From positions 1-64,000 of the forward strand of contig JBBEBG010000033.1 of NCBI GenBank assembly GCA_040882465.1: a stretch of 64,000 bases of DNA, read 5' to 3'. Source of the DNA: Gemmatimonadota bacterium. GTDB taxonomy: Bacteria; Gemmatimonadota; Gemmatimonadetes; Longimicrobiales; Gaopeijiaceae. How positions within the stretch are numbered: the first letter of the stretch is position 1; each line of letters begins with the position of its first letter. Below the pieces are notes generated by a model. The model searched no databases. It was not told the origin of the DNA and saw only the letters and a list, made by a program, of their open reading frames with translations. The position numbers were made by a program, and so were the translations under genes. Shown piece by piece: positions 9,444 to 19,282 of the stretch.

Positions 9444-10379
9444 GTGCTCGATCTCGACTCGGTCCAGGCAGCCGCTCGCAGGATCGCTCCCCATGTCTTC
9501 CGAACTCCGGTCCTCCGCAAGGAGCTTGGGTCCGGCGCGACCCTCTTTCTGAAGCCCGAGAACCTCCAGGTCACGGGGTCGTTCAAGGTACGAGGCGCCT
9601 TCAACCGGATGCTCCTGCTTCCCGCGGAGTGCCGGGGGATCGTCGCCCACTCCTCGGGAAACCACGCGCGGGCGGTGGCGCACGCGGGGAGGGTCCTCGC
9701 CATCCCGACGACCATCGTGGTTCCTTCGACGATCCCGGCGGCGAAGCGGGACCCCGTGGTGGAGGATGGGGCGACGGTCGTCACCGTGGGTCCCGACAGC
9801 GAGGAGCGGAAGGAACGGGCCATAGAGATCGCGGCGCGGGAAGGACTGTCGCTCGTCGCTCCGTACGACGATTTCGAGGTGATGGCGGGGCAGGGGACGA
9901 TGGTCGTCGAGCTCCTGGAGGACGCGGGAGCCCTGGACCGCCTCTACGCTCCGGTTTCGGGCGGGGGGCTGATCGCCGGGTGCGCCACCGCCTTCTCGGC
10001 CCTCGGCGGGGGCGCGACGATCGGCGTCGAGCCGGAGTCCGCGGACGACACGCGCCAAAGCCTGGCCGCCGGCCGGCGCGTGGGCATTCCTCCACCCGAA
10101 ACGATCGCGGACGGCCTTTGCGTGCGCATCCCGGGGGAAAAAACGTGGCCGATCGTCCAAGCCTTCGTCTCTCGCGTCGAGACGGTGACCGACGAGGAGA
10201 TCAGGGACGCGATGGCCTTCGCGCTCCATCGCCTGAAGCTCGTCGTCGAGCCCTCCGGAGCGGCGTCCCTTGCCTGTGCGCTCCGGGAAGGGGAGGGACG
10301 GTGCGGAGTGATCCTCAGTGGCGGAAATGTCGAACCGACGTTGCTCGCGGAGGTAGCGGACGGTCCGAGGCGCTGGTGA
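9444..10379 (+). CDS. PLP-dependent threonine/serine dehydratase-like enzyme
   Basis: This 311-residue fold-type II PLP enzyme starts with GTG. The PLP lysine is K48 in T-G-S-F-K-V-R-G-A, the substrate loop is S-S-G-N-H-A, and the phosphate-binding loop is S-G-G-G-L-I-A-G. There is no C-terminal ACT regulatory domain, so it resembles catabolic threonine dehydratase or serine racemase rather than biosynthetic IlvA. It ends 13 bp from the convergent threonine synthase stop. The two may act in opposite directions on threonine, but they lie on opposite strands and no shared control is visible. Confidence 0.85.
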   Translation: MLDLDSVQAAARRIAPHVFRTPVLRKELGSGATLFLKPENLQVTGSFKVRGAFNRMLLLPAECRGIVAHSSGNHARAVAHAGRVLAIPTTIVVPSTIPAAKRDPVVEDGATVVTVGPDSEERKERAIEIAAREGLSLVAPYDDFEVMAGQGTMVVELLEDAGALDRLYAPVSGGGLIAGCATAFSALGGGATIGVEPESADDTRQSLAAGRRVGIPPPETIADGLCVRIPGEKTWPIVQAFVSRVETVTDEEIRDAMAFALHRLKLVVEPSGAASLACALREGEGRCGVILSGGNVEPTLLAEVADGPRRW

Positions 10380-10392
10380 ACGCCCCGGGCGC

Positions 10393-11595
10393 TTATTCCT
10401 CCACGAGCTTCGCACCGGCGTATTTCAAGCCACTCCCGGTGTTGAACCCGACGACCTCGTCGGTCGGGAGGATCGCGCCGCGGTCCACCAACGCCTCCAC
10501 GGCCGCGACCGTCGCCCCCCCTTCGGGGGAAGCGAAGACCCCCGTATCCGCCCCGATGCGCGCGACCCACGACGCCATCACGCGGTCCTCCACCGCGACC
10601 GCACCGCCGCCCGACTCCCGGAGGGCACGGAGGATCAGGAAGTCGCCGATCGCCTTCGGGACCTTCAGTCCGGCGGCGTAGGTCTTCGGATTGTCCCAGG
10701 CGGCCGCCGTCTCGGCACCCGAATCCCACGCGCGGACGATCGGAGCGCAGCCTCTCGCCTGCACCGAGTACATACGAGGTCGCTCGCTCCCGATCCATCC
10801 GAGCTGCTCCATCTCGTCAAAGGCCTTCCACATCCCGATCAGGCCGGTCCCCCCTCCGGTCGGATACACGATCGCGTCGGGGAGGCGGTGGCCCAGCTGT
10901 TCGAAGATCTCGTAAGCCATCGTCTTTTTTCCCTCGATGCGATACGGCTCCCGGAGGGTGGAGAGGTCGAACCAACCTCGGCTCCGCGCTCCCTCGGACA
11001 CCACCTGGGCGCAATCGGTGATGAGCCCGTCGATCAGACGCAGGTCAGCGCCGAGTGCTGCGATTTCCTCGAGCACTGGAGCGGGAGTATCGCGGGGGAC
11101 GACGACGTGAACCGGAACTCCCGCGGCCGCCGCATAGGCCGCAGCGGCGCTCCCGGCGTTGCCGGCGGAGGGGATCGCGAGCTCGCGGGCCCCGAGCTCG
11201 ATGGCCCGGGACACGGCCAGGCAAAGTCCCCGAGCCTTGAAGCTCCCGGTGGGGTTCTGGCCCTCCTCCTTGATCCAGAGTCTCTTCAGCCCGAGTCGCG
11301 CGGCGGTGCGATGGGCATCGATGAGGGGTGTCCAACCCTCTCCGAGGGAAATCCGGGCGGCCGAATTCCGGACCGGGAGGACTTCCTCATATCGCCACAG
11401 GTCCGGGCTACGCCCCGAGACCGCATCCGGCGTGAAGTGCTTGGCGAGCGCCGACAGATCGTAGCGGGCGAAGAGAGGTCTCCCGGCAGGGGACAACCCG
11501 ATGAGCTGTTCGCTTTCGACGCGCTGGCCCGTGCCGGTGCACTCGAGATGGGAGGCGCCCGGGAGGACGCCCGAGATCATCGCCGGGTCCGCCAT
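10393..11595 (-). CDS. thrC: Threonine synthase
   Basis: The 400-residue PLP enzyme converts O-phosphohomoserine to threonine. K120 in N-P-T-G-S-F-K-A-R-G binds PLP; S-A-G-N-A-G-S and P-T-G-G-G-T-G-L follow. The N-terminus has the L-G-E-G-W-T-P-L motif of class II-like (archaeal/plant type) threonine synthases. The first 40 residues include C19, a remnant of the usual small Cys-containing N-terminal element. Its ATG is directly adjacent to the ABC transporter stop (11596), so it is the last gene of the his transcription unit unless an internal promoter exists. Confidence 0.88.
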   Translation of the reverse strand: MADPAMISGVLPGASHLECTGTGQRVESEQLIGLSPAGRPLFARYDLSALAKHFTPDAVSGRSPDLWRYEEVLPVRNSAARISLGEGWTPLIDAHRTAARLGLKRLWIKEEGQNPTGSFKARGLCLAVSRAIELGARELAIPSAGNAGSAAAAYAAAAGVPVHVVVPRDTPAPVLEEIAALGADLRLIDGLITDCAQVVSEGARSRGWFDLSTLREPYRIEGKKTMAYEIFEQLGHRLPDAIVYPTGGGTGLIGMWKAFDEMEQLGWIGSERPRMYSVQARGCAPIVRAWDSGAETAAAWDNPKTYAAGLKVPKAIGDFLILRALRESGGGAVAVEDRVMASWVARIGADTGVFASPEGGATVAAVEALVDRGAILPTDEVVGFNTGSGLKYAGAKLVEE

Positions 11596-13482
11596 TTATC
11601 CGCCTGGGGTGAGGGGGACGAACTGAAGCTCGTGGAGCTTCGCGTAGAGGCCGCCGCGGTCCAGAAGGGCCCTGTGGCTCCCCTCCTCTCGCAACTCTCC
11701 GTGGTGAAGAACGAGGATCCGGTCGGCGCCTTGCACGGTCGAGAGTCGGTGCGCGATAACGATCGAGGTCCGTCCCTCCATCAGCCGGGCGGTCGCCTCT
11801 TCGATGCGCGCCTCGAGCTCGGAGTCCACCGAGCTCGTCGCCTCATCCAGAACGAGGATTCGCGGGTCGAAGGCGAGGGCACGAGCGAAGGAGACGAGCT
11901 GGCGCTCCCCGACCGATAGCGAGTGGCCGCGCTCCCCCACGACCTCGCCGTATCCGCCCGGGAGCCGCGCCACGAAGGGGTCGGCGCCGACCTCCCGCGC
12001 CGCTTCCCGCACGCGTTCTTCGCCGATCTGCTCGTTGCCGAGGCGAATGTTGAAGCGCACATCCTCCGAAAAGAGAAAGACGTCCTGCGCGACGAGGGCG
12101 ACGTGACGCCGGAGCTCCTCCTGGCGAAGCTCCCGGAGCGGGATCCCGTCCAGGAGGACTTCTCCCCGCTGCGGGTCGTAGAAGCGCATGAGCAGGTTGA
12201 CGATCGTCGTCTTGCCGGCCCCCGTATGTCCGACGATGGCGACTTTCTCCCCCGGCGGGACGCGAAAGGAAAGACCTCTGAGCACCCATTCGGGTGCCTT
12301 CCGGGCCGAGCCGTCGTTGTGTGACGCCTCTTTCAACGAAACGGCGGCTCCCGGCGACACGCCGTCGCCCGCCTCGCTTCCATCGTAAGCGAACCAGACA
12401 TCGCGAAATTCGATCTCGCCCCGGGGAGTCTGGCCCAGCGTCCTGGGTGCCGGCGGGTCCTGGATCGCGGGCGCGCGGTCGAGGAGCCGAAAAACCCTCT
12501 CCGATGAAGCCATCGCGGCCTGGAGGAGGTTGTACTTCTCCGAGAGGTCCTGGATCGGACGGAAGAAGCGGCGCGCGTAAAGGAGAAAGGCCGCAACGAC
12601 TCCCACGGTCGTCCCTCCCGCGAGGACCGAGACGCCCCCGTACCAGACGATGAGCGCGAGCGAAATCGCGGAGAAGAGCTCGATGACGGGGAAAAAGAGG
12701 GCGTAATAACGAATCGAGCGCAGGTGCGCTTCGAGGTAGTCCTGATTCACCTCGTCCATCTGGCGTGCGTCCGCTCCCTCGCGATTGAAGAGCTGAATCA
12801 CGCGGACACCGGTGATCCTTTCGTGGAGGAAGGCGTTGATGCGTGCGGTCTGCACGCGGATGTCGCGATACGCGTTCCGGATCCGGCTCCGGAAAAGCGC
12901 CGCCGTCCACAACACGAGGGGGATGACGGCGAAGGTCACGAGCGCGAGCCGCCAATCCATGACGAACATGGCGGAGACGATAAAAAGTAGGGTGAAGAGG
13001 TCCCCGAAGATGGCGACGACGCCCGAGCTGAAGAGTTCGTTCAGTGTCTCCACGTCGGAGGTGAGACGCGTCATGAGGCGTCCCACGGGGTTCCGGTCGT
13101 AGAAGCGGAGATCGAGGCGCTGGAGCTTCTCGAAGACCTCGCCCCGGAGGTCGAACATCACCCGCTGGCCGAGCCAGGTCGTGAGAAGGGTCTGGGCGTA
13201 TTCGAGCCCGAAGCTGACGAGGCCGGCGGCGAAATATCCCGCCGCGAGGAGCCCGAGGAGGCGGGTGCCGGCCTCCGGGATCGCGACGTCGAGGGCGAGT
13301 TGGACGAGCCAGGGGCCGACGATCTGGACGGCAGCCGCGGAGACGAGGAGTGCGACGGCGCCCGCGACTTTCCAGCGGTAGGGCTTCAGGTAGCGCAGAA
13401 GGCGCCGCATCAGGCGTGCGTCGTACGCCTTTCCGAGCGCCTCCTCTTCCGGGACGAGCCCCTCGGACGGGGTCACCGCCAT
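11596..13482 (-). CDS. ABC transporter, fused permease/ATPase (MdlB/YheH-like exporter half)
   Basis: The 628-residue protein has an N-terminal six-helix type I exporter domain (about residues 35-320) and a C-terminal nucleotide-binding domain. Walker A is G-H-T-G-A-G-K-T, the Q-loop is V-A-Q-D-V-F-L-F, the signature is L-S-V-G-E rather than L-S-G-G-Q, and Walker B is I-L-V-L-D-E-A-T-S-S-V-D. The L-S-V-G-[EQ]-R-Q-L form is typical of MdlB/YheH-type halves of heterodimeric exporters. A partner half is not present in the window. An unusual 25-residue hydrophilic insert sits at the start of the ATPase domain after the W-F-A-Y-D strand. It follows hisIE with a 4-nt gap, so it is co-transcribed with histidine genes. 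Substrate unknown. Confidence 0.88.
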   Translation of the reverse strand: MAVTPSEGLVPEEEALGKAYDARLMRRLLRYLKPYRWKVAGAVALLVSAAAVQIVGPWLVQLALDVAIPEAGTRLLGLLAAGYFAAGLVSFGLEYAQTLLTTWLGQRVMFDLRGEVFEKLQRLDLRFYDRNPVGRLMTRLTSDVETLNELFSSGVVAIFGDLFTLLFIVSAMFVMDWRLALVTFAVIPLVLWTAALFRSRIRNAYRDIRVQTARINAFLHERITGVRVIQLFNREGADARQMDEVNQDYLEAHLRSIRYYALFFPVIELFSAISLALIVWYGGVSVLAGGTTVGVVAAFLLYARRFFRPIQDLSEKYNLLQAAMASSERVFRLLDRAPAIQDPPAPRTLGQTPRGEIEFRDVWFAYDGSEAGDGVSPGAAVSLKEASHNDGSARKAPEWVLRGLSFRVPPGEKVAIVGHTGAGKTTIVNLLMRFYDPQRGEVLLDGIPLRELRQEELRRHVALVAQDVFLFSEDVRFNIRLGNEQIGEERVREAAREVGADPFVARLPGGYGEVVGERGHSLSVGERQLVSFARALAFDPRILVLDEATSSVDSELEARIEEATARLMEGRTSIVIAHRLSTVQGADRILVLHHGELREEGSHRALLDRGGLYAKLHELQFVPLTPGG

Positions 13483-13486
13483 GCCA

Positions 13487-14164
13487 CTACCCCCTCCGCT
13501 TCCTGAGCTCCTCCTCGACTTCGGACCAACTCCGCCCCGCGCCCTTGAGGGCGACGAGAAGGTGATAGATCAGGTCGGCGGCCTCATCCGGGACGTTTGC
13601 GCCGCCGCTGGCGATCGCGCTGATGAGCTCCGCGGTTTCTTCGCCGAGCTTTTTCATCCGGCGATTCGGGTCGGAGAGGAGGCGGGTCGTGTAGCTCCCC
13701 TCGGGGCGCTCGCGGTCGCGGGCCTCGATTACCTCCCAGAGTTCCGCGAGAACCGAGGCCGAAGGGGCTGGATCCAGGCGGTCGGCCACGGCGTCTTTGT
13801 CCAGAAGCGCCCCCTCGCCGAAGCAGGTGCGCTCCCCCGTGTGGCACGCGGGTCCGGCCGGAACGACGCGCGCGAGCAGGGTGTCGCCGTCGCAGTCCGC
13901 GTGGAGCGAGGCGAGCGCCTGCGCATTTCCGGAGGTCTCCCCCTTCCGCCAGAGAGCGGCGCGCGACCGCGACCAGAAGTGCATGTCGCCCGTGGCGAGG
14001 GTTTTTTCGAGCGCCTCCCGGTTCGCCCATGCGACCATCAGCACATCCCCCGAGCCGGCGTCCTGGACGACGACGGGGAGGAGCCCGGCGCCGTCGAAAG
14101 TGAGGCCCTCGAGGTCGGTGGCCTTCTCGAGCCGGCGGTTGGTGAGGGAGGAAAGGGCGGTCAT
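13487..14164 (-). CDS. hisIE: Bifunctional phosphoribosyl-AMP cyclohydrolase / phosphoribosyl-ATP pyrophosphatase
   Basis: This 225-residue protein carries out steps 2 and 3 of histidine synthesis. The N-terminal HisI domain has M-V-A-W-A-N, W-S-R-S-R and the zinc Cys motifs D-C-D-G-D and C-H-T-G-E-R-T-C-F. The C-terminal HisE domain has [15 protein letters not shown] and E-A-A-D-L-I-Y-H. I chose the ATG at 14164, which overlaps the hisF stop by 4 bp (ATGA); the longer frame upstream is an antisense-like shadow of hisF. Confidence 0.93.
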   Translation of the reverse strand: MTALSSLTNRRLEKATDLEGLTFDGAGLLPVVVQDAGSGDVLMVAWANREALEKTLATGDMHFWSRSRAALWRKGETSGNAQALASLHADCDGDTLLARVVPAGPACHTGERTCFGEGALLDKDAVADRLDPAPSASVLAELWEVIEARDRERPEGSYTTRLLSDPNRRMKKLGEETAELISAIASGGANVPDEAADLIYHLLVALKGAGRSWSEVEEELRKRRG

Positions 14165-14943
14165 GGGGTGCGCTCCAATGCCGCCGCGACTGGGCGCACG
14201 GGGATCCCCCACCCGGCGAGCGCCGCCTTCAACGCTCCCACCGTCGTGAGACCGTCGTGCAGGATCCCGGCAAGAAGGACGGCGGAAGCCTTCCCCTCGG
14301 TGAATCCGTCTCGGAGATGCTCGGGCGTCCCGGCGCCTCCGGAGGCGATCACGGGGACGGTCACGGCCTCCGCGACCGCGCGGGTCAGCTCGAGGTCGTA
14401 GCCGGTCCGCACCCCGTCGCGGTCCATCGAAGTGAGGAGGACTTCCCCCGCCCCACGCGCGACGCACTCCACGGCCCAAGGGACGGCCTCGAGATCCGTG
14501 CGCCGCCGCCCCCCGTGTGTGTAATGGAACCAGGTGTCGCCTTCGCGCTGGGCGTCGATCGAGATCACGACACACTGGCTCCCGAAACGGTCGGCCCCGC
14601 GGGTGAGGACAGAGGGATCTCGCACGGCGCCCGAGTTCACGCTGACCTTGTCCGCTCCCGCCCGGAGGAGCGCGTCCATGTCCTCGACCGTCCCCACTCC
14701 ACCTCCGACCGTCAGGGGGACGAAGAGGACCTCGGCCGTCCTTCGCACGGTGTCGAGAAGCGTGCCTCGCCCCTCGTGCGAGGCGGAGATATCGAGAAAT
14801 ACGATTTCGTCGGCACCCTCCTCCTCGTACCGGCGTGCGAGGGCCACCGGATCGCCCACGTCGCGGAGGCCCTTGAAACGGGTCCCCTTCACGACGCGGC
14901 CATCCGTGACGTCGAGGCAGACGATGACGCGCGGGCGGAGCAT
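14161..14943 (-). CDS. hisF: Imidazole glycerol phosphate synthase subunit HisF
   Basis: The 260-residue (beta/alpha)8 barrel forms the cyclase half of IGP synthase with HisH. The start [17 protein letters not shown] has the first catalytic Asp (usually L-D-V...G-R-V-V-K-G), and I-S-I-D-A-Q and [14 protein letters not shown] carry the second Asp. The gene lies 4 nt after hisB and overlaps hisIE by 4 bp. HisF ring-opening activity needs ammonia from HisH, encoded three genes upstream in the same operon. Confidence 0.95.
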   Translation of the reverse strand: MLRPRVIVCLDVTDGRVVKGTRFKGLRDVGDPVALARRYEEEGADEIVFLDISASHEGRGTLLDTVRRTAEVLFVPLTVGGGVGTVEDMDALLRAGADKVSVNSGAVRDPSVLTRGADRFGSQCVVISIDAQREGDTWFHYTHGGRRRTDLEAVPWAVECVARGAGEVLLTSMDRDGVRTGYDLELTRAVAEAVTVPVIASGGAGTPEHLRDGFTEGKASAVLLAGILHDGLTTVGALKAALAGWGIPVRPVAAALERTP

Positions 14944-14947
14944 CGCG

Positions 14948-15532
14948 TCAGCCCTTCCCCGACCCGCGCTTCGACGGCTTCGACCCGACGACGCCCTCCT
15001 CGATGGAAAGAGCCACGGCGCCCTTGGTGGAGAAGATCCCCTCCCCCTTCCGGAGCGCCTGCCGGAGTGCGAGGCCGGTGGCCTTCACCGCGGCCTCCAC
15101 GATGTGGTGGCGATCCCGCCCGCGGATCACCTTCAGGTGCAGCGTCGCTCCGAGGTTCACGGCGAACGATTGCAGGAAGTGCTCGTAGAGGGCCGAGGGG
15201 AGGCGGCCCCGGTAATAGGCCCGCCCACCCACGTCTATGGCCGCCTGCACGAGCGCCTCGTCCATTGGAACGAGCGCCCAGCCGTACCGCTCCGCCTGCG
15301 CCGGAACGTCTTCCCGCAGGGCGAGCCCGAGGGTGATCGCGACGTCCTCTACGAGGTGGTGGCGCAGGTCGCCCGTCGCTTCCACCTCGAGGGCGAGCCC
15401 GGCGTAGCGGGCCAGCGTCACGAGCATGTGGTCGAGGAAGGGGTCCCCCGTCGCGATTTCGACAGGACCATCCCCGATCCGGACCGCGAGGGCGATCCGT
15501 GTCTCCTTCGTTTCCCGCTCCATTCGGCTCAT
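14948..15532 (-). CDS. hisB: Imidazoleglycerol-phosphate dehydratase
   Basis: The 194-residue monofunctional HisB has the manganese-binding H-H motifs: [15 protein letters not shown] and R-D-R-H-H-I-V-E-A. There is no N-terminal HAD phosphatase domain, so histidinol-phosphate phosphatase must be encoded elsewhere. The ATG at 15532 ([10 protein letters not shown]) overlaps the hisA stop by 4 bp. ATG 15523 is the other possible start. Confidence 0.94.
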   Translation of the reverse strand: MSRMERETKETRIALAVRIGDGPVEIATGDPFLDHMLVTLARYAGLALEVEATGDLRHHLVEDVAITLGLALREDVPAQAERYGWALVPMDEALVQAAIDVGGRAYYRGRLPSALYEHFLQSFAVNLGATLHLKVIRGRDRHHIVEAAVKATGLALRQALRKGEGIFSTKGAVALSIEEGVVGSKPSKRGSGKG

Positions 15533-16242
15533 CGTCCAAACTCCTCGGCCACCGCGTCCGCATCCAGGGCCCCCGTGTAGAGGGCCATCCCCAGTACCGC
15601 GCCTTCCGCCCCTACTTCTCGGAGGAAGCGTAGCTCCTCCACCGTCGAGACGCCTCCCGAGATCCAGACCGGGTGCCTGGTCGCCGCGACGACCTCCGCG
15701 ACTCCCTCCCGGTCCACACCCTCGACGCGCCCTTCGCGGCCCACGTCCGTGCAGAGGACTCCAGCGAGGGGGATCTCGGCCACCTCGTTTAGGAATCGCC
15801 CGATCGCGAGATCCGTGGCTTCCGTCCACCCCCGCCGAAGAACCTGCCCTCCCCGGACATCCGCCGCCACGACGACCCGACCGGGGAAGCGGGCCGCGAG
15901 GGCGGCGAGCCACTCGCGGTCTTCCACCGCGCGGGTCCCCACGATCACCCGGTCCACCCCCGCGTCGAGGAGTGCCTCGGCACGGCCTTCGTCGCGGATC
16001 CCGCCGCCGACCTGGAGGTCTCCCGGCGCTTCGCGGGCGATCCTCGCCACCAGGGCCAAGTTCTCCCCGCGGTCGAGCGCGGCGTCCAGGTCCACGACGT
16101 GGAGCGTGCCGAACCCCCGCGCCCGCCACCCCTGCGCCACACCCACCGGATCGGGGAGAGAGACCCGCTCCTCCTCAGGGCGCCCGCCCACGAGCTGGAC
16201 GCATCGCCCCTCGAGGAGGTCCACCGCCGGGATCGCGATCAT
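15529..16242 (-). CDS. hisA: ProFAR isomerase
   Basis: The 237-residue barrel protein isomerises ProFAR to PRFAR, step 4 of the pathway. Key residues are visible in I-P-A-V-D-L-L-E-G-R-C-V-Q-L (Asp8-type base), L-H-V-V-D-L-D-A-A, Q-V-G-G-G-I-R and L-C-T-D-V-G-R-E-G (second Asp). It is paired with hisH upstream with a 57-nt gap, the only sizeable gap in the his cluster, and overlaps hisB by 4 bp. Confidence 0.94.
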   Translation of the reverse strand: MIAIPAVDLLEGRCVQLVGGRPEEERVSLPDPVGVAQGWRARGFGTLHVVDLDAALDRGENLALVARIAREAPGDLQVGGGIRDEGRAEALLDAGVDRVIVGTRAVEDREWLAALAARFPGRVVVAADVRGGQVLRRGWTEATDLAIGRFLNEVAEIPLAGVLCTDVGREGRVEGVDREGVAEVVAATRHPVWISGGVSTVEELRFLREVGAEGAVLGMALYTGALDADAVAEEFGR

Positions 16243-16299
16243 GCCGCGAACTCCCCGCTCCGCTCCGCGCTCACTTCGAGGCCCTCCCCGCCGTCCCGA

Positions 16300-16908
16300 T
16301 CACTTGGCCACCTCCTCCACGAAATTCGCGAGGAGACGAAGCCCGGGAGCCGAGCTCTTTTCCGGGTGAAACTGGAAGCCCAACGACTTCCCCTTCCGCA
16401 CCCCCGCGGCGAAGACTTCCCCCTCGTATTCGGAGTGGGCAATGATCGCTTCCTCCCCCTCCCCTTCGTCCATCTCGCAGACGAAGGAGTTCGCGTAATA
16501 CGCCGGAAAGGCATCGGCCCCCTCGAAGATCGGGTCTTCCCCGGTCTCCACGTCGTTCCACCCCATCTGAGGGACGATGCGCGAGTGCAGTCGCCGGACC
16601 CGTCCCGAAAAGAGGCCAATTCCGCGGCCCTGGGCTTCTTCACTCTCGGGAAAAAAGAGCTGCATTCCGAGGCAGATTCCGAGGCAGGGGAGGCCCGCCT
16701 CCAGCGCCGCCCGCACCCGGTCCGCCTCACCCTCGAGCCCCCGCACCGCGGCACCGAAGGATCCCACGCCGGGAAGGACGAGGCCATCCCGTCCGAGCGC
16801 TTGGTCCCAGTCGGCCGTGACCGTCACACGAGCGCCCCCCGCCTCGAGTCCCTTCTTCAGGGAGTGGAGATTTCCCGCGCCGTAGTCGAACAGGGCGAGG
16901 TGGATCAT
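16300..16908 (-). CDS. hisH: Imidazole glycerol phosphate synthase glutaminase subunit HisH
   Basis: This 202-residue class I glutamine amidotransferase has the nucleophile in C-L-G-I-C-L-G-M-Q (second Cys), the oxyanion strand L-P-G-V-G-S-F, and the catalytic His/Glu in F-Q-F-H-P-E-K-S. It supplies ammonia to HisF. The ATG at 16908 overlaps the hisC stop by 4 bp. A longer frame upstream is a shadow of hisC. Confidence 0.94.
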   Translation of the reverse strand: MIHLALFDYGAGNLHSLKKGLEAGGARVTVTADWDQALGRDGLVLPGVGSFGAAVRGLEGEADRVRAALEAGLPCLGICLGMQLFFPESEEAQGRGIGLFSGRVRRLHSRIVPQMGWNDVETGEDPIFEGADAFPAYYANSFVCEMDEGEGEEAIIAHSEYEGEVFAAGVRKGKSLGFQFHPEKSSAPGLRLLANFVEEVAK

Positions 16909-17969
16909 GCGAGGACCTCGTCCAGCGCCTCGAGAAAGCGCTCCATCTCTTCCCAGGGCCCGATGGAGATGCGGATCGTGTCGCCGATTCCGGGGAGGGT
17001 GGGGAAGGGACGCACCGCGACCCCTCGTTCGCGAAGCGCCGCGGTCGCCTCCGCAGCCGAATGGACTCCTCCCGCCATGTCGCCCAGGGGGAGGAGAAGG
17101 AAGTTGGCCCCCGAAGGAAGGGTCACCAGCCCCCGCGACTGAAGCTCGTCCTTGAGCCGGGCGCGCCCGGCACGGACCTCGGACACGACCTTCGGAATCC
17201 ACTTCTCCCGGTCTTCGAGCACTGCGATCCCGGCGAGCTCCGCCAGGCGGTTCACCTTGTAGGGACCCCGCGATTTCTCCACTTCGGCGATGACTTGGGG
17301 GCTCCCCACCGCGAATCCGACGCGGAGCCCCGCGAGGCCGTAAGCCTTGGATAAGGTGCGCACCACGAGCACCCGCGCGGAGGCGGCCGCCACCTTGAGG
17401 AAGTTGTCGTCGGCGAAGTCGGCGTACGCCTCGTCAATGAGGAGGATCGGACCCTCGTCCCCGATCGCCGCGATGAGGCGCTCGACCTTCTTCTTCGGCA
17501 GGACCTCTCCCGTCGGGTTGTTGGGGCGGCACAGGTAGAGGAGGGCGGGAGAGCCCTCGAGGAGGCGGGCCGGTTCGGCGATGGCTGCCGCCGGAAGGGG
17601 GCGTGGGACCATCCCGTTCATTCGCGCGAAGACCTCGACCATCGAGAAGGTCGGCGGAAAGTAGACGATCGCCTCCCCGGGCTCACCCGAGGCCCGGAAG
17701 GTGGAGTCCAGCATGTCGTCGGATCCGCAGCCGGTCGTGATGGACTTCTGGGGGACACCGAAACGGCGCGCGATGGCCGCGCGGAGCGCATCCGCGTACA
17801 CGGAGGGGTACCGGGTCAGGTCGCTCGCCTCCGCCTCGCGGATGGCGCGGAGAGCAGCCGGGTGGGCGCCCCACCGGTTGGTGTTGTCCGAGAGGTCCGC
17901 CTCGATCGGACGGCGATCGGGTGCATACCGGGCCAAGGGCCGATATGCCGGGCGGGGAAAGGGCGTCAT
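16905..17969 (-). CDS. hisC: Histidinol-phosphate aminotransferase
   Basis: The 354-residue fold-type I PLP aminotransferase has L-S-D-N-T-N near the N-terminus, G-C-G-S-D-D, R-P-N-N-P-T-G, I-D-E-A-Y-A-D-F, and the PLP lysine in R-T-L-S-K-A-Y-G-L-A-G-L-R-V-G. It belongs to the HisC subfamily by neighbourhood and length. The ATG at 17969 overlaps the hisD stop by 4 bp. Confidence 0.93.
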   Translation of the reverse strand: MTPFPRPAYRPLARYAPDRRPIEADLSDNTNRWGAHPAALRAIREAEASDLTRYPSVYADALRAAIARRFGVPQKSITTGCGSDDMLDSTFRASGEPGEAIVYFPPTFSMVEVFARMNGMVPRPLPAAAIAEPARLLEGSPALLYLCRPNNPTGEVLPKKKVERLIAAIGDEGPILLIDEAYADFADDNFLKVAAASARVLVVRTLSKAYGLAGLRVGFAVGSPQVIAEVEKSRGPYKVNRLAELAGIAVLEDREKWIPKVVSEVRAGRARLKDELQSRGLVTLPSGANFLLLPLGDMAGGVHSAAEATAALRERGVAVRPFPTLPGIGDTIRISIGPWEEMERFLEALDEVLA

Positions 17970-19282
17970 AAGACCTCCTCGGCCGCGCGGGCCCGCGCGG
18001 CGGCGGCGTGCGCTGGAAGGCGCTCGGCCTTCGCGAGCCTCTCCACATCCTTCGCCATCGCCGCCGCTCCGGCCGGAGAGATCTCCTGCCAGGTGAAGAA
18101 GCGGAGAAAGTCGAGGGTCGAAAGCCCGGAGAAGGAGCGGGCCCTTCCCGAGGTGGGAAGAACGTGGTTCGCCCCGGTGATGTAGTCTCCGAAGGAGACG
18201 GAGGCGGCATCCCCGAGGAAGACCGTTCCCGCCGTGGATTGCGTTTCCATGTCGCGGCGCGGATCGTCGGTATAGAGGGCCAGGTGCTCGGCCGCGTATT
18301 CCTCCGCGAAGTCGAGCGCCGCGCGCCGGTCGCGGGCGAGGAGGAGGGCGCCCCGGGAGGCGAAAGCAGCCTCCACGATGTTCCCCCTCGGCGCACGCGC
18401 GGCCCGGCGCCCGAGCTCGGCGCGAACTCCGTCGACGAGTTCCGAGCTCCAGCTCACGAGACCCACCGCCGCGTCCGGGTCGTGTTCGGCTTGGGCGATG
18501 AGCTCGAGGGCGATCCGCGTCGGATCCCCGGTTGCGTCCGCGACGACGAGGACCTCCGAGGGGCCGGCGGGCGAATCGATCCGGAGCTCGCCGGCGACCT
18601 GCCGCTTCGCCTCGGTCACCCAGCGGTTCCCGGGACCAACGATGGCGTCCACGCGGGGAACCGAGGCCGTCCCGTACGCCAGCGCTCCGATGGCTCCGGC
18701 CCCCCCGAGCGAAAAGAGCCGGGTCGCGCCCGCGATCGCACAGGCCGCGAGCACCTCCTCGGGGGGCTCTCCGTAGGGGCCGGGCGGCGAGCAAACCACG
18801 ATCTCGGTAACCCCCACCGCGCGGGCTGGAACAACTCCCATGAGGACGGACGAGGGATAGGCGGCTCGCCCTCCCGGCGCGTAGATCCCCACGGCGGCAA
18901 GGGGAACGGCCCGACGCCCGAGGAGGACACCCGGCTCGACCTCTAGGGAGAGCTCCTGCGGGAGCTGCGCCTCGTGAAAGGCGCGGATATTTCGTGCGGC
19001 CCGCTCGAGCGCGATCCGCACTGCGGGGTCGAGCTCATTCAGCGCCTTCTCCCAACGCTCCTGCGGGACCTCGAGCGCGTCCAGCTCGATCGAATCGAAT
19101 TCGCGGGCCATCTCGAGAAGGGCGGTGTCCCCATCCTCGCGAACCCGGTCGAGGATGCCGCGAACGGCCTCGCGGAGCCCCGCCTCGTCGGGAGGACGAC
19201 GCTCCAGAAGCAAGGCGCGCTGCTCGTGCGTCAAGTCTTCGATCCGCGCGTCCACGGCAATTCGAAGCGTCAGCGTGGTCAT
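17966..19282 (-). CDS. hisD: Histidinol dehydrogenase
   Basis: The 438-residue zinc and NAD-dependent enzyme performs the last two oxidation steps. Visible signatures are Y-A-P-G-G-R-A-A-Y-P-S-S-V-L-M, D-A-I-V-G-P-G-N-R-W-V-T-E-A-K-R, the zinc/catalytic D-S-P-A-G-P-S-E-V and Q-A-E-H-D-P-D-A, and A-E-H-L. It starts at ATG 19282 overlapping the hisG stop by 4 bp. Confidence 0.95.
   Translation of the reverse strand: MTTLTLRIAVDARIEDLTHEQRALLLERRPPDEAGLREAVRGILDRVREDGDTALLEMAREFDSIELDALEVPQERWEKALNELDPAVRIALERAARNIRAFHEAQLPQELSLEVEPGVLLGRRAVPLAAVGIYAPGGRAAYPSSVLMGVVPARAVGVTEIVVCSPPGPYGEPPEEVLAACAIAGATRLFSLGGAGAIGALAYGTASVPRVDAIVGPGNRWVTEAKRQVAGELRIDSPAGPSEVLVVADATGDPTRIALELIAQAEHDPDAAVGLVSWSSELVDGVRAELGRRAARAPRGNIVEAAFASRGALLLARDRRAALDFAEEYAAEHLALYTDDPRRDMETQSTAGTVFLGDAASVSFGDYITGANHVLPTSGRARSFSGLSTLDFLRFFTWQEISPAGAAAMAKDVERLAKAERLPAHAAAARARAAEEVL

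Noticed and set aside
13487-14575. Longer hisIE start extending to 14575
   Set aside because: The extra N-terminus is read from hisF in another frame, and ATG 14164 overlaps the hisF stop as in the other his joints.
14948-16129. Longer HisB with a 200-residue N-terminal extension, possibly a HAD domain
   Set aside because: The extension is Gly/Arg-rich shadow of hisA and has no HAD motif; ATG 15532 fits.
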